Of a stretch of 64,000 nucleotides of DNA, positions 47,305 through 57,752 are shown one piece after another; the first letter of the stretch is position 1; each line of letters opens with the position of its first letter. The notes beneath the pieces are model-generated. The model had not been told where the DNA came from and searched no databases. It saw nothing but the letters and a program-made list of their open reading frames with translations. Source of the DNA: Limihaloglobus sulfuriphilus (GTDB taxonomy: Bacteria > Planctomycetota > Phycisphaerae > Sedimentisphaerales > Sedimentisphaeraceae); contig NZ_CP019646.1 of NCBI RefSeq assembly GCF_001999965.1, forward strand, positions 1,612,001 through 1,676,000, given 5' to 3'. The position numbers and the translations under genes are program-made.

Positions 47305-47412
47305 AAGAACATCATCACATAGGTACCTCATTGCAGAGAGATGATCATATAGGCTCCTCACATAAATTTGTATGAGGAACCCAAATTTTATTATTTTATT
47401 GAGGTTAAAAAA

Positions 47413-50400
47413 ATGAACTCTAACAAATTGCAATTAAAAGTTGAATCCACCAAGACTTTACTCCTTTTCATTTTATTATTCTTGGTTACTACTGTAACAC
47501 AAGGCTCACAAATATTATTTGAATCCGATTTCAATAATATTGATGGCTGGAATCAGGAATACGGCGGACAATGGCAGATCGAGAAGGGTATTTGTCAAGG
47601 CAGGACCCGTTCTCTATGGGCAGGTAACAAGAATTGGAAAGACTACCGTTTCTCCTGTAAAGCACGTTGCGTGGAAGACGGCGACGAAGGGCAAATCTGG
47701 CTCTCCATTCGCTATAACGACGAATGGAATCGATACGCTATTGCCATCCGGGGTGGTCTGCTGAACGAGGTAGCGCTGTTCAGATATCGTGACGCTGCTC
47801 CTCCGACGCCGCGTGTGCAATGCCCACTTAATATTCCGCTGGGCTTCGAGTTTCAAGCAAAAACGTGGTATGATGTCAAATTCGAAGTCGCCGGCCCCCG
47901 CATCAAGATATGGATAGGCGACGTTGAAAAACCGCAAATCAATTATATTGATCGCGAGCCCATCTTAAATGGAGCCATTGCACTGGGCGGCAATTACCAT
48001 ACTTGTGAATTTGGCGATGTCGTCGTGCGAAAGATTGAGGCCGAGTCTCCCCTTCTTTCCGATAGTATCCAATTTACTGACTCTGCAATCAAATACAACT
48101 TCGGCCCCTCCAATACCAAGATAAATGGATTTATTAATTCTGATGGTTCGGTATATAATAAAAGCCTCGGCTATGGCTGGAACAAAGATATGCGATCCGC
48201 TGTCAGAAAAAGAAATCGTTCCGGCACAGAGGAACTTGATACACTGATAACTGTAGCTCATACCACACCAGATGCCACATTCACGATTGACACTCCCAAC
48301 GGAAACTACTGTGTTACCGCTATCGGGCATGATCCACAATATAGAACCTATTTGAAAATCTTCGCGAATGACACCCGACTTGCAGATATCCCTTTAAAAA
48401 AAGGTGAGCCCTTATTCGCCGCCGATAAAGTTCATGTTAGTAACGGCAAGATTGAATTGAAGCTTGTCAGAGCTAAAAGTGAACCGGGAATGTCTTTGGC
48501 ATATGTTGTCATTGAGCCTTGGAAAGACGTGATAGAGCGAGAATCTCAAAGAATAAAACCTGTCACAATTCAAAACGATTCATTCATTGTCAATGAAAAT
48601 TTAAGAATGGCCCAGCGACAGCAATATAGACCGATTGAACTCGAAAACATCAATGACCAGGGCCGAACGGAGATTTCGTTAGACGGCAACTGGATTTTTA
48701 TGCCGGCTCAATACCTGGACAACACAGCAAAACCTCAATCGCCGAACTATTCCGATGAAAACTGGCATATTATTGATGTGCCGAATTTCTGGAATCAGAT
48801 CGCATGGTGGACTATGGAAGTCGCCGGCTATGGGCTTCGTGGTCAGGCTATGGCCTACCGGTATGACGAGGTGCGCCGTACGGAGAAATACACCTTTGAT
48901 TATCGCCAGACCGATTCTGCATGGTACCGCCAATGGGTCACAGTTTCAGAGACCGCCGAGGGGCGACATCTGATCCTCAACTTCCAAGCTTCGGCTTCAA
49001 TTACGCAAGTCTATGTAAACGGCAAGTTTGTCGGGAACCATATCGGCATGTTTACGCCCTTTGAATTTGATATTACCGATCATGTCGAGTACGGCAAACC
49101 CAATCTGATTGCCGTGCAAGTCTCCAGCGGTGCGATTCCGGAAGCTGATGCCGACAAGATCGCTGACGTAGCGGTTACCATGGTCATTACTGATGAGATG
49201 CTCAATTCGCTGCCCAAGGCAATTTACCGTGCCCAAACGACCAGCTTGGATTATACCGAGCACAAGAAGCTTGATCGCCCCTCCGGCCTCTGGCAGCCAG
49301 TCTCGCTGATTGTGACCGGTGCAGCAAAAATTGACAATGTGTTCTTCAAACCTGAACTGGATGGCGCGAATATTGATGTTACCCTGAGCAACGCTTCGGA
49401 CACGCAATTCGACGGCATTTTGAACGTTGACGTGGCAAATGCCACCGCATCCAGCAAGGTGTCGCTCAACCCCGGTCAATCACGGACTGTTATGCTGCAT
49501 GTAGATGTCGAAAATCCAAAACTCTGGACGCCGGAAACGCCAAATCTGTATAAGCTTAAAGTTAATTTAGGAAATAATAACAAACAACTTGATGATTATT
49601 CCTGCAACGTTGGCTTTCGAACTTTCAAGGTTAAAAACGGTCGCTATATTCTCAATGGTCGTAAACGCTGGCTTGGCGGGGCCAATATGCCGCCGCACGG
49701 GTTAAGACCCAATGACGAAAAACTAGCTAATACGTTCATGAAGTTGATGCACGATGGCAATCAGATGATAACACGTGCCGTATGCAGTCCCTTTACACCC
49801 GTCTGGGCTGATGCCGCTGATAAACAGGGCGTTGCTGTCAGTCTTGAGGGTACCTGGCCCTGGATGGCCATACATGATCGCCCCATGCCCGAAGGTATTT
49901 TGATGGAAGCATGGCAAAATGAAATGATTGACCTTGTCAAACAATTGCGTAACCACCCCAGTATAATCATGTGGACAATCGCCAATGAATTGAACTATCA
50001 CCCCGGACATTACAAGGACGATAAGAACCCGGAGCAGGCTTATCTTAAAAAAATGAAAATTCTGTCTGATTTAGTCAAGAAAATCAGGCTGCTTGACCCA
50101 ACACGCCCGATATGTCTCTGGTCAAACTATCGACGGGAAAAAGATCTTTATGAGCATCTTCTAAAGCCCAACAATATTGATGATGGCGACATCACCGATC
50201 CGCACTCCTATCTTGGCTGGTACCAAACGTCTGTTTTTCAGGATCATAATTATAATGGAAACTACCTTCCGAAGTATGCAGGTCAGGCCATTACGTCCCA
50301 AGAGGCATCCACAGGATACCCCAACAATGACAACGGCTCATCGGAACGGATCTATATACAGCTATATACACCCCAAACATGGATCGGCGATGAGTCTTAC

Positions 50401-51537
50401 GAGCATCGGGACCCATCCGTATTTCTCAACTATAATGCATTCATGTCTAAAGAATGGATGGAAGATGTACGCAGAACAAGACGGACCGCCGGCTGGACGG
50501 CCTTCAGCAACGTGTGCTGGTTTAAATACGCAAGCTTTGCTGATCATATTCAACCGTATATAACCTACTATGAGATGAAGAAAGCGCTTCAGCCGGTACT
50601 CATCACACTTGATCAGCGAGATCGACACTATTATCAGGGAGACAACTCATCTGGTAAAATCATCGTTGTCAATGATGATATCAATGGAAATAACCTCAAA
50701 AACCTCGAGTGTACTATTGACCTGATAAGTGCTGACAATAAAAACATCTTGAGCCGAACCATTACGATTAACGATTGCCCCTATTACGGGAAGACCGCCA
50801 ACGAATTCAGTCTTACAATCCCCGACGACATCACGGACTCGCGCGAGAACTTTAAGCTTCAGTTAACGCTTAAATCGCACGGTACACAACTCAGTCAAAA
50901 TGACTATTCCCTGCTGATCGCTTCAAAAATGTGGGCATTTAACAAAACTGAAGCCAAAAACATCGGCATCTTAGAAGCTAATGGCGCCGTCAAAAGCTGC
51001 CTGCAGAAACTTGGTGCGGAAAGCATCACCATCGATGAGATTGGGAGCCAAAAAGCTGTTGTTTGGGCCAATGAAAAAGTTAATCAAACTGTATCCAATA
51101 AGCTTATGCATTTCGTGGAAAATGGCGGCACAATAATTCTGCTTGAAACCGGAAATGCAAATGCTATCCTACCAGATGGCATCGTTAAAGAAATCTACAA
51201 GTACAATGTAGAATTTGCCAACATCGAACTGCCGGGCCACATTCTTTTCAGTGGATTTAACTCTCAAGATTTAGGGTGGTTCAACGGTTCCGGTACATCA
51301 CCGTATGCTGCTTGTTCAAGTTATGTCCTTTGTGAAAATGCCCCTTGTACAAAACTGACCGAGCATGTACCACCGCACGGTTACGGATGGGAAGGCCCGG
51401 TTACCTGTCCACTTTTCATCGTCAATCATGGTAAAGGCAGCATCCTTGTAAGTGAAATCAGAACTTCGGCCTGTGATACCGACCCAATAGCCGGAAAAAT
51501 CTTAGGTAATATTATTAATTGGACGAATAAACAGTAA
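47413..51537 (+). CDS. Secreted GH2-type glycoside hydrolase with N-terminal binding modules
   Basis: About 1374 residues from the ATG at 47413, preceded by GAGG; the frame is open to 47368. A signal segment (LLLFILLFLVTTVTQG) leads to a LamG-like jelly-roll (FNNIDGWNQEYGGQW, KDYRFSCKARCVEDG). A malectin-like module follows (YNFGPSNTKINGFI, LGYGWNKDMRSAVRKRNRSG), related to the C-terminal module of the 25.7-kb GH2 protein. The GH2 core has ITQVYVNGKFVGNHIGMFTP, the barrel segment LGGANMPPHG, NHPSIIMWTIANELNYHPG with the probable acid/base Glu, and AITSQEASTG with a possible nucleophile. The enzyme probably removes a terminal glycoside from the locus substrate. Confidence 0.82.
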   Translation: MNSNKLQLKVESTKTLLLFILLFLVTTVTQGSQILFESDFNNIDGWNQEYGGQWQIEKGICQGRTRSLWAGNKNWKDYRFSCKARCVEDGDEGQIWLSIRYNDEWNRYAIAIRGGLLNEVALFRYRDAAPPTPRVQCPLNIPLGFEFQAKTWYDVKFEVAGPRIKIWIGDVEKPQINYIDREPILNGAIALGGNYHTCEFGDVVVRKIEAESPLLSDSIQFTDSAIKYNFGPSNTKINGFINSDGSVYNKSLGYGWNKDMRSAVRKRNRSGTEELDTLITVAHTTPDATFTIDTPNGNYCVTAIGHDPQYRTYLKIFANDTRLADIPLKKGEPLFAADKVHVSNGKIELKLVRAKSEPGMSLAYVVIEPWKDVIERESQRIKPVTIQNDSFIVNENLRMAQRQQYRPIELENINDQGRTEISLDGNWIFMPAQYLDNTAKPQSPNYSDENWHIIDVPNFWNQIAWWTMEVAGYGLRGQAMAYRYDEVRRTEKYTFDYRQTDSAWYRQWVTVSETAEGRHLILNFQASASITQVYVNGKFVGNHIGMFTPFEFDITDHVEYGKPNLIAVQVSSGAIPEADADKIADVAVTMVITDEMLNSLPKAIYRAQTTSLDYTEHKKLDRPSGLWQPVSLIVTGAAKIDNVFFKPELDGANIDVTLSNASDTQFDGILNVDVANATASSKVSLNPGQSRTVMLHVDVENPKLWTPETPNLYKLKVNLGNNNKQLDDYSCNVGFRTFKVKNGRYILNGRKRWLGGANMPPHGLRPNDEKLANTFMKLMHDGNQMITRAVCSPFTPVWADAADKQGVAVSLEGTWPWMAIHDRPMPEGILMEAWQNEMIDLVKQLRNHPSIIMWTIANELNYHPGHYKDDKNPEQAYLKKMKILSDLVKKIRLLDPTRPICLWSNYRREKDLYEHLLKPNNIDDGDITDPHSYLGWYQTSVFQDHNYNGNYLPKYAGQAITSQEASTGYPNNDNGSSERIYIQLYTPQTWIGDESYEHRDPSVFLNYNAFMSKEWMEDVRRTRRTAGWTAFSNVCWFKYASFADHIQPYITYYEMKKALQPVLITLDQRDRHYYQGDNSSGKIIVVNDDINGNNLKNLECTIDLISADNKNILSRTITINDCPYYGKTANEFSLTIPDDITDSRENFKLQLTLKSHGTQLSQNDYSLLIASKMWAFNKTEAKNIGILEANGAVKSCLQKLGAESITIDEIGSQKAVVWANEKVNQTVSNKLMHFVENGGTIILLETGNANAILPDGIVKEIYKYNVEFANIELPGHILFSGFNSQDLGWFNGSGTSPYAACSSYVLCENAPCTKLTEHVPPHGYGWEGPVTCPLFIVNHGKGSILVSEIRTSACDTDPIAGKILGNIINWTNKQ

Positions 51538-51556
51538 AAATCAGGAGATTAAGAAA

Positions 51557-54500
51557 ATGAATATCCGCTATTTCGTATTAAGTCTGATCGTTACATCCAT
51601 CTCAGCATTTGCCGGCAATTCAACTGTATCTATACAATTAAGTGAAAATCCCGACCCGGTGCAAGAGATGGCAGCAAAAAAATTAGCTCATTATCTTGGA
51701 CAAATGTACCCTGATAATGATTTTTCTGTAAATTCCAAAATACCAGAGACATCCTATACTGTCCTGATAGGTACAGCTTCTTCATTTCCGGCATATACCA
51801 AACACATAGATACTGAGTTTCTTGGCAAGCCGGGCAGTTTCATCGTCAAAAAGATCGGAAAGCAAGAATCACTAATCATCGGATCTGACAGCAGGGCGAC
51901 CCTGCACGGAGTATACACCCTCTTGGAACACCTCGGCGCCGGATTTTACCTTTCATACGAAGTGGTTCCCAGGAAGAAAACGGACTTCAGTTTTGAAGAA
52001 TGGAAGCTCAAAGATGCACCTTTGGCACCCACACGCATCGTATTCAACTGGCACAACTTCCTTAGCGGTTGCTCCGGATGGAACTTCAGCGATTGGAAAG
52101 CATGGGTCGATAATGCTGCTAGTATGCGATACACAGATATAATGGTGCATGCCTATAAGAACAATCCCATGTTTACTTTCACGCATAATGGAGTCTCCCG
52201 CCCCGCCGGTCACCTTGCAACCAGTTCCAAAGGGCGGGACTGGAGCACGATGCACCTGAACGACGTCCGCAGAATTCCGGGCGGCAACGCCTTTTTTGAG
52301 CAGGCGACCTTTGGCTCCGAAGCTGCCCTCGTTCCCGATGAAAAACGGGTTCAAACCGCTCAGGACTTAATGAACAAGGTGTTCGACGAGGCAAAAGCAA
52401 TAGGCATGGGAATCAATTTCGCCATTGATGTCGATACAGGAGACCCTGCCGCTATTCTAGACACACTGCCTGATGAAGCAAAATTTACAGCAGGTACTAC
52501 TTTAGTTAATCCGGACACTCCGGCAGGATATGCGTACTATCGAAGCATGTTAAAATCACTGCTGCAGACATACCCTCAAATAACCAATGTCTGGGTATGG
52601 CATCGATGGAAATTGACTACCCCTTGGACAACACTGCCCCCTGAAGATTTTCCCAATGACACATGGCGAACTGAATTCGGGAAAATCGTCGAAAAATATC
52701 CTCATCTTAAGGATGACCCTTACGCCAGTGGTCAATACGCAATATCCCATATTGTGCGAGCTTTCCGCAAGGCGATGGATGAGCTGGGATTTGTCGATGT
52801 GAAGCTGGGAGTTGGGACATGGCGGTTCCCTCACCTGAAAGCTGCCGACGTTTTCATGCCGGACGGCGTGACATTCATGGCTCTGGATTACGGCCGCGAA
52901 TTCGGCTCGGACTCTCTTCGCAAGCTGTTGTCTGAGCTTAAACACCCGTTCATTCCAATTGTATGGGCACATCATGATGACGGGGCGTATCTCGGCCGTC
53001 CCTATACGCCCTTTCCCGATTTTTGCAGCGAACTTGAACGCCAAAAGACGGATGGGTTTGGGGTTATCCATTGGACAATGAGGCCGCTGGATATGTTCTT
53101 CAAAAGCCTCTCTGAGCAAGTATGGCTAAACACAAAAGATCAACCGCTCCAAGAAACGTGTAATAATATGGCTCAACGAATCTTCGGAAACAGTGACGAC
53201 TTGGGTGGCTATCTTTATCAATGGGTCACAAAGGGGCCGATTTTCGGCCGTGAAACTCTGGACTATTTTATGTGGGAGCCATTCGATAATATGGAAGTGT
53301 TATTATCCAATTCCCAGAAACGACTTGACATCCTTAAGTCGATAGATAAATTAAATATGACTGCTCAGCAAAAAGCTCATTTGGACTATTTTAAAGATTT
53401 TGAGTCCTTCTGCATGGAATTTATTCGCAATCAAAATATGCTCTGGAAAGCCAAAAAACAGATTAGTACCAAGATGGGTGATTTGCAAAGTTATCGCAAA
53501 ATAGTTTCTCATCTAAAACCTGAATCAGTTATTCAAACGTATGTCAAGGCAATCAGCAACGGTGATACCACTCAAAGTGAAAAAGGCCTAGCTGTAACAT
53601 TAAGTACACAATGGCTGCCGTATTTTATCGAACAGCGTCAACTTGCAGGTTCAGAACCAATCCGAATCAATTTCTCTCCAACACAGCATGAAGATTTAGC
53701 AGCTATGCCGGGGAAAAGAACTTTCTTTATAGATAAGGACGGCAATTATTGGCGCGCGTTGGGGGAACGGGAAACACAGATTCCGGTATTTTCAAATCCT
53801 GTAAACAAAACCGGCATTTCAGCAATAGATGAAATCGCCAGAACAGGAATTAAAATCAGTAAAACCTTTAATTTGAAAATTAAAAATCTTCTTGATGGAC
53901 CACAGTCCGATGGTCAATTTCATGACGGACATATATCACCCGGAAAATATCGCCTGAATTTGATCTTTCTAAACACGGCAGGTAATGCGTCAACACAGTC
54001 CATAGCCAATATTTTATTACCGGATGGCACCGAACAGAAAATACGTGCCGACCAATCAGGTCCCTTTCAAGTTAGTTACCCAGTTGAACTTAATAAGGAC
54101 TTTGCCCCTATCGCTATCAAACCTTTGGCAGATCATGTTGGACTTTGTGGCTTGTGGCTTGATCCTATCGACGTCAATCTACCTGAACCTTATGGGTTAA
54201 GAGTTGCTGAAGCATCCGGCTCTTCGGCTTCAGGCGATAGCGATGTCGAGTTGACTCTGGACAATAACCTAAATACAAAATGGCTGACTCCTGATAAAAA
54301 AGGGGGCATTCTCTATGATTTTGGTCGAATCAGAAAGCTATCCGAAGTCAAGATAGCGTGGCTAAATGGTGAGTCCAGACGTCAACAGTTCAAAATTGAT
54401 GTGTCCAGTGATAAACGGAATTGGCAGAGCATTTTTGCCGGTCACAGCAGCGGATATACCTCTTCGATGGAAACATACTCATTCAAGCCGGTTAGGGCCC

Positions 54501-54994
54501 GTTTTCTCCGTATTCATAATCTGGGCAATACAAAAGACGATAGTATGAGTATCAGTGAAATAGAATTTCACCGTACACAATCAAAACATCCTGATGGTCT
54601 TCGAATATATGATATAAAAGCGAGTGAACCAACAAATCCTGAACATGAGTACAGCCCTCGAAAAGCCATTGACGTAAATCCAGGCACACGATGGGCGGCA
54701 AACGGCAAGGGCCAATGGATTCAGTTTCGATTGGATCACAGGGCGATGGTAGAGACTGTAAAAATTCAATGGTTTGGCCATAAAAGAAGCTATGCATTTG
54801 AGATTCAGGCATCCCCGAACGGAAAGAACTGGAAAACTGTTTCAAGTCATACGAGCAGCAATACACCTGGTTTGGATGAATTCACACTCAAAGCCGTTCA
54901 TGCCCCCTGGCTGCGCCTGCTTTGCCATGGGAACAATGAAAACACATGGAACAGCATCTTAGAATGCGAAATTCATGGCTTTCTTAAGAATTAG
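51557..54994 (+). CDS. Secreted GH20/GH67-like protein with two F5/8 type C domains
   Basis: The 1145-residue protein has a signal peptide (YFVLSLIVTSISAFAG) and an N-terminal domain of the kind found before GH20 and GH67 barrels: PVQEMAAKKLAHYLGQMYP and GSDSRATLHGVYTLLEHLGAGFYL. A long central region (about 150-560) is barrel-like, with ITNVWVWHRW, DVKLGVGTWRFPHL and GVIHWTMRPLDMFF. The catalytic residues are uncertain. Two discoidin domains end the protein (about 880-1010 and 1015-1145): VELTLDNNLNTKWLTPD, RARFLRIHNLG, and AIDVNPGTRWAANGKGQW. These bind sugars. The stop is immediately followed by a truncated transposase remnant. Confidence 0.72.
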   Translation: MNIRYFVLSLIVTSISAFAGNSTVSIQLSENPDPVQEMAAKKLAHYLGQMYPDNDFSVNSKIPETSYTVLIGTASSFPAYTKHIDTEFLGKPGSFIVKKIGKQESLIIGSDSRATLHGVYTLLEHLGAGFYLSYEVVPRKKTDFSFEEWKLKDAPLAPTRIVFNWHNFLSGCSGWNFSDWKAWVDNAASMRYTDIMVHAYKNNPMFTFTHNGVSRPAGHLATSSKGRDWSTMHLNDVRRIPGGNAFFEQATFGSEAALVPDEKRVQTAQDLMNKVFDEAKAIGMGINFAIDVDTGDPAAILDTLPDEAKFTAGTTLVNPDTPAGYAYYRSMLKSLLQTYPQITNVWVWHRWKLTTPWTTLPPEDFPNDTWRTEFGKIVEKYPHLKDDPYASGQYAISHIVRAFRKAMDELGFVDVKLGVGTWRFPHLKAADVFMPDGVTFMALDYGREFGSDSLRKLLSELKHPFIPIVWAHHDDGAYLGRPYTPFPDFCSELERQKTDGFGVIHWTMRPLDMFFKSLSEQVWLNTKDQPLQETCNNMAQRIFGNSDDLGGYLYQWVTKGPIFGRETLDYFMWEPFDNMEVLLSNSQKRLDILKSIDKLNMTAQQKAHLDYFKDFESFCMEFIRNQNMLWKAKKQISTKMGDLQSYRKIVSHLKPESVIQTYVKAISNGDTTQSEKGLAVTLSTQWLPYFIEQRQLAGSEPIRINFSPTQHEDLAAMPGKRTFFIDKDGNYWRALGERETQIPVFSNPVNKTGISAIDEIARTGIKISKTFNLKIKNLLDGPQSDGQFHDGHISPGKYRLNLIFLNTAGNASTQSIANILLPDGTEQKIRADQSGPFQVSYPVELNKDFAPIAIKPLADHVGLCGLWLDPIDVNLPEPYGLRVAEASGSSASGDSDVELTLDNNLNTKWLTPDKKGGILYDFGRIRKLSEVKIAWLNGESRRQQFKIDVSSDKRNWQSIFAGHSSGYTSSMETYSFKPVRARFLRIHNLGNTKDDSMSISEIEFHRTQSKHPDGLRIYDIKASEPTNPEHEYSPRKAIDVNPGTRWAANGKGQWIQFRLDHRAMVETVKIQWFGHKRSYAFEIQASPNGKNWKTVSSHTSSNTPGLDEFTLKAVHAPWLRLLCHGNNENTWNSILECEIHGFLKN

Positions 54995-54995
54995 C

Positions 54996-55238
54996 CGTGT
55001 TTGCTGTTTGAGCCAGTCGTTTGTTGGAGAAAAAGTCGCATTTGTGAACACAACTCTCCTGGTTTGAAGATGAAGCACAAAGAACACATAAGCAGTTCTC
55101 AAACCTCGAAATGTCCACACTTCCTTTTGAAACATATCAGCACACAAAAAGACTCCTTCGTGCCTGGATAGAAACTCACGCCATGACAAACCTTTTCGCT
55201 CTGGTGACGGCGGCAGACCGTTTCTTCTCAGAATGTTA
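54996..55238 (-). pseudogene. rve-type transposase, C-terminal fragment
   Basis: Read on the minus strand from the target duplication, this encodes NILRRNGLPPSPERK, then SWREFLSRHEGVFLCADMF and RTAYVFFVLHLQTRRVVF, then PTNDWLKQQTR. That is the start of an integrase catalytic core (rve), with the first catalytic Asp in CADMF. The sequence breaks off near 54996, at the end of the neighbouring enzyme gene. It is the continuation of the N-terminal part at 57753-58215. Confidence 0.8.
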
Positions 55239-55297
55239 GTAAGGTTTCGAGGAACTGCACCCTTGAAAAAAAATAGCTGGGGCAAGCTGGTGGTTCG

Positions 55298-56872
55298 TCA
55301 GGAGGCTTTCAATATCTGTTCTTTGACAATTTTGCCTTCTTCAGTGTTAGACTCAGGTTTCTTCCAGTTGCTGGGGAGAAGCTCGTCTATTTTGTGTCCC
55401 GGGTGGGTGCTCACTCTTCTCAGTACATCGTTGAAGTAGGCGAACGGGTCGTGGCCCATCAATTTACAGCTTGCTACCAGGCTGTAGATAATCGATGCTC
55501 GCCAGGCTCCGGCCTCACTTCCGGCAAACATATAGTTTTTTCGACCTATGACGACCATACGCAGTGTACGTTCGGCCAGATTGTTATCAATATCCAGAAT
55601 TGGATCTTCCGTATATCTGCACAGAGCATCCCACTGGTTCAAAGCGTAGGTTACCGCCTTGCCTGTCGGGGTCTTTGGCAGCACTTGAGCATTGTATTCG
55701 TCAAGAAGGCTCTTTATTTCTTCGAGTATCGGCACAGCCTCTTTCTGTCGGGCTTCCAACAGCTGCTCATCGGAGTACTCTTCGCGTTTAGCCCTGCTTT
55801 CAATCGCATATAGCCTGCCCCATAATACCGTCATACGGGTACCCCTGAGGGGATCGTCATCTATAGCATACTCGAACTTTCTTCTCGCATGGGCGTTGCA
55901 GCCAATTTCCGTGGCCTTACCTTTATTAAAAAACTCATCATATCCGCTGTATGCATCGGCCTGAACCTTGCCGGCATAATCACCAAGGAATTCCAGCGGC
56001 CCTTGTCTTGATCTTGTGGGCGTAAAATCAAACACCACATTACTCTTATCATCAATATAGGTCCACAAATAACCGTTATAGGTGGAACCTTTACGTTTTC
56101 TGCTCTTTATTGGGATACGGGTGTCATCGGTATTAATCTTTGGAGACTCAAGAATCTTCCTGTGCATCCTTTTAACCAGGGGCTCCAGCAGATCAGCACA
56201 TTTATCGACCCAACCACACATTGTGGATACATTTATATCAACACCATGCCGCTTGAGGATGCTTTCCAGTCTGTTCAAGGGTGCATGATCACAATACTTA
56301 CTCGTTATTATGTGAGCCAGCAGTCCCTCGCCGGCGATACCCTTGTCTATCGCCCTTGGGGGAAGCGGACCAATAGATATCTCTGATTCGCAAGCCTTGC
56401 AGCAAAATTTCTTCCTGACATACTCTTTGACGTAAAACAATGCCGGGACATATTCGAGTACCTCTGTTGTCTCAGAGCCGATTACTTCCTTAGGCGTATT
56501 GCATACAGGACAGATCTTTTCTTCTTCGGAGGGTTCTATCTTGATGGTCTCTCTCGGAAGGTCAGCCGGCAGAGGGTTACGGCCATTATGTTTTTTCTTT
56601 CTGCCGGTCTTCTTGACGGGTTCAGCCTTTTCTTCTCTCTGCTGCTCTACCTTGGCCTTAACCTCTTCGTACATATCTTCAAACAAAAGCCTTTGGGCGG
56701 GATCAAGTTTCTCGCTCTTTTTGCCGAACAGCTGACGCTTGAGATAATGCAGCTGGCCGGTAAGATCATCTATTTGTTCAAGCAGCGTGAGCACCATACT
56801 CTTAAGAGTCTCCACATTGGAGGGTAACTCTTCTTTAGATGTTTCAGCTGTTATTTTTGTTTCTTTTGCCAT
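55298..56872 (-). CDS. tnpC: IS66 transposase TnpC
   Basis: The 524-residue DDE transposase has the N-terminal leucine-rich region (MVLTLLEQIDDLTGQLHYLK) and the QLFGKKSEKLD motif. A zinc-finger region (ICPVCNTPKE, KKFCCKACESE) and the catalytic core follow, with D in NTDDTRIPI, D in VQADAYSGYDEF and E in NNLAERTLRMVVIGRKNY. SEAGAWRASIIYSLVASCKL is the usual C-terminal block. No mutation is evident. It is the last gene of the IS66 element and lies 110 bp after tnpB. Confidence 0.95.
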   Translation of the reverse strand: MAKETKITAETSKEELPSNVETLKSMVLTLLEQIDDLTGQLHYLKRQLFGKKSEKLDPAQRLLFEDMYEEVKAKVEQQREEKAEPVKKTGRKKKHNGRNPLPADLPRETIKIEPSEEEKICPVCNTPKEVIGSETTEVLEYVPALFYVKEYVRKKFCCKACESEISIGPLPPRAIDKGIAGEGLLAHIITSKYCDHAPLNRLESILKRHGVDINVSTMCGWVDKCADLLEPLVKRMHRKILESPKINTDDTRIPIKSRKRKGSTYNGYLWTYIDDKSNVVFDFTPTRSRQGPLEFLGDYAGKVQADAYSGYDEFFNKGKATEIGCNAHARRKFEYAIDDDPLRGTRMTVLWGRLYAIESRAKREEYSDEQLLEARQKEAVPILEEIKSLLDEYNAQVLPKTPTGKAVTYALNQWDALCRYTEDPILDIDNNLAERTLRMVVIGRKNYMFAGSEAGAWRASIIYSLVASCKLMGHDPFAYFNDVLRRVSTHPGHKIDELLPSNWKKPESNTEEGKIVKEQILKAS

Positions 56873-56982
56873 TTGATAAGACGAAATAGTATTGTTCTTA
56901 ACGATGAAATAAGTATATCAGAAACAGCTGAAAAAGCAAGAAAAAATAAGAAAATAAATGCAGTATTTTTAACTTTCAGGGC

Positions 56983-57342
56983 CTATGGAGGCGTTTTACG
57001 CTCATAACGCTTTCTTCTTCTCGCCTTGAAAAGATCTATCCCCTCGAGTATCCATGTAAGCTTTGAAATGTCAACCTCAATTGAGGGTTGTTTTGATGGG
57101 TTTTTCAGTTTTTCAAAAGTTCCCTCTTCAAGACGTTTATACCAGATGGCAAAACCTGTCCTGTCCCAGAAGAGTATCTTGCACTTGTCCCCATGCTTGT
57201 TGAAGAACACGAACAGATGGCCGCTCAACGGATCCTTGAGCATAAAACTTTCGGTCAGCATCGAGAGCTTATTGAATCCGCATCGCATGTCGGTAGGTTG
57301 AGTGTATATGAATATCCTGACCGATGATGGAAGTGTCAGCAT
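56983..57342 (-). CDS. tnpB: IS66 accessory protein TnpB
   Basis: A 119-residue protein with the IS66 Orf2 signature: RIFIYTQPTDMRCGFNKL, GHLFVFFNKHGDKCKILFWD and GFAIWYKRLEEGTF. The biochemical role is not settled, but it is needed for transposition in the family. The start overlaps the stop of tnpA by 7 bp, so the two are probably coupled. Confidence 0.93.
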   Translation of the reverse strand: MLTLPSSVRIFIYTQPTDMRCGFNKLSMLTESFMLKDPLSGHLFVFFNKHGDKCKILFWDRTGFAIWYKRLEEGTFEKLKNPSKQPSIEVDISKLTWILEGIDLFKARRRKRYERKTPP

Positions 57343-57701
57343 AACCCGGCCTCACGCAGAACACCGACCACGCGGGCCAGCAATTCACTCTCGGTTGAAG
57401 GGCTGATACGCAGAACGCTGCCGGAGCTTAGGATAAGTTCCAGTGGTGTTGGATTACCGGCGGGCAATGTAACCTCGACAAAACCGGATTTCTCCGGCAC
57501 TTTCGTCGGCTTGTCAGGACTGAGCTTCTTTCGCCAGCTGTAAAATGTCGGCTCAGATAACCCTTCCTGTTTGCAGAACTGCCGGACCGGCAACCCGCTT
57601 GAACGCCAGGTCTCAATTACCATCTCCCAGAACCTGCGTTGTTCCAGGTCTGACTGTTTTTCAATGCTCATGATTTGTCTCCAGTAATTATCATGAGCCA
57701 A
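57336..57701 (-). CDS. tnpA: IS66 accessory protein TnpA
   Basis: The 121-residue protein has an HTH region (SGLPVRQFCKQEGLSEPTFYSWRKKL) of the type found in IS66 Orf1 proteins, with WEMVIETWR before it. The C-terminal part is short and hydrophobic (VLRISPSTESELLARVVGVL). It is the first gene of the element and overlaps tnpB. Confidence 0.9.
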   Translation of the reverse strand: MAHDNYWRQIMSIEKQSDLEQRRFWEMVIETWRSSGLPVRQFCKQEGLSEPTFYSWRKKLSPDKPTKVPEKSGFVEVTLPAGNPTPLELILSSGSVLRISPSTESELLARVVGVLREAGLC

Positions 57702-57752
57702 ATTATCAACTTTTCAAAGATCAATACAAGATGGACTTGCTCGAGACCTTAC

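Larger units (their letters stand above)
55239..57752 (-). mobile_element. Intact IS66-family element with 8-bp target duplication
   Basis: The element is 2514 bp long and carries tnpA, tnpB and tnpC. Its ends are inverted repeats starting GTAAGGTTTCGAG (55239) and GTAAGGTCTCGAG (57752, minus strand), as usual for IS66. The same eight bases, GAATGTTA, flank it on both sides (55231-55238 and 57753-57760). Removal of the element and one copy restores the frame of the rve transposase. Confidence 0.93.

Noticed and set aside
47305-47412. Hairpin TCCTCA/TGAGGA near 47370 as a terminator
   Set aside because: The stem is only six pairs with a long loop and is not followed by a clean U-tract.
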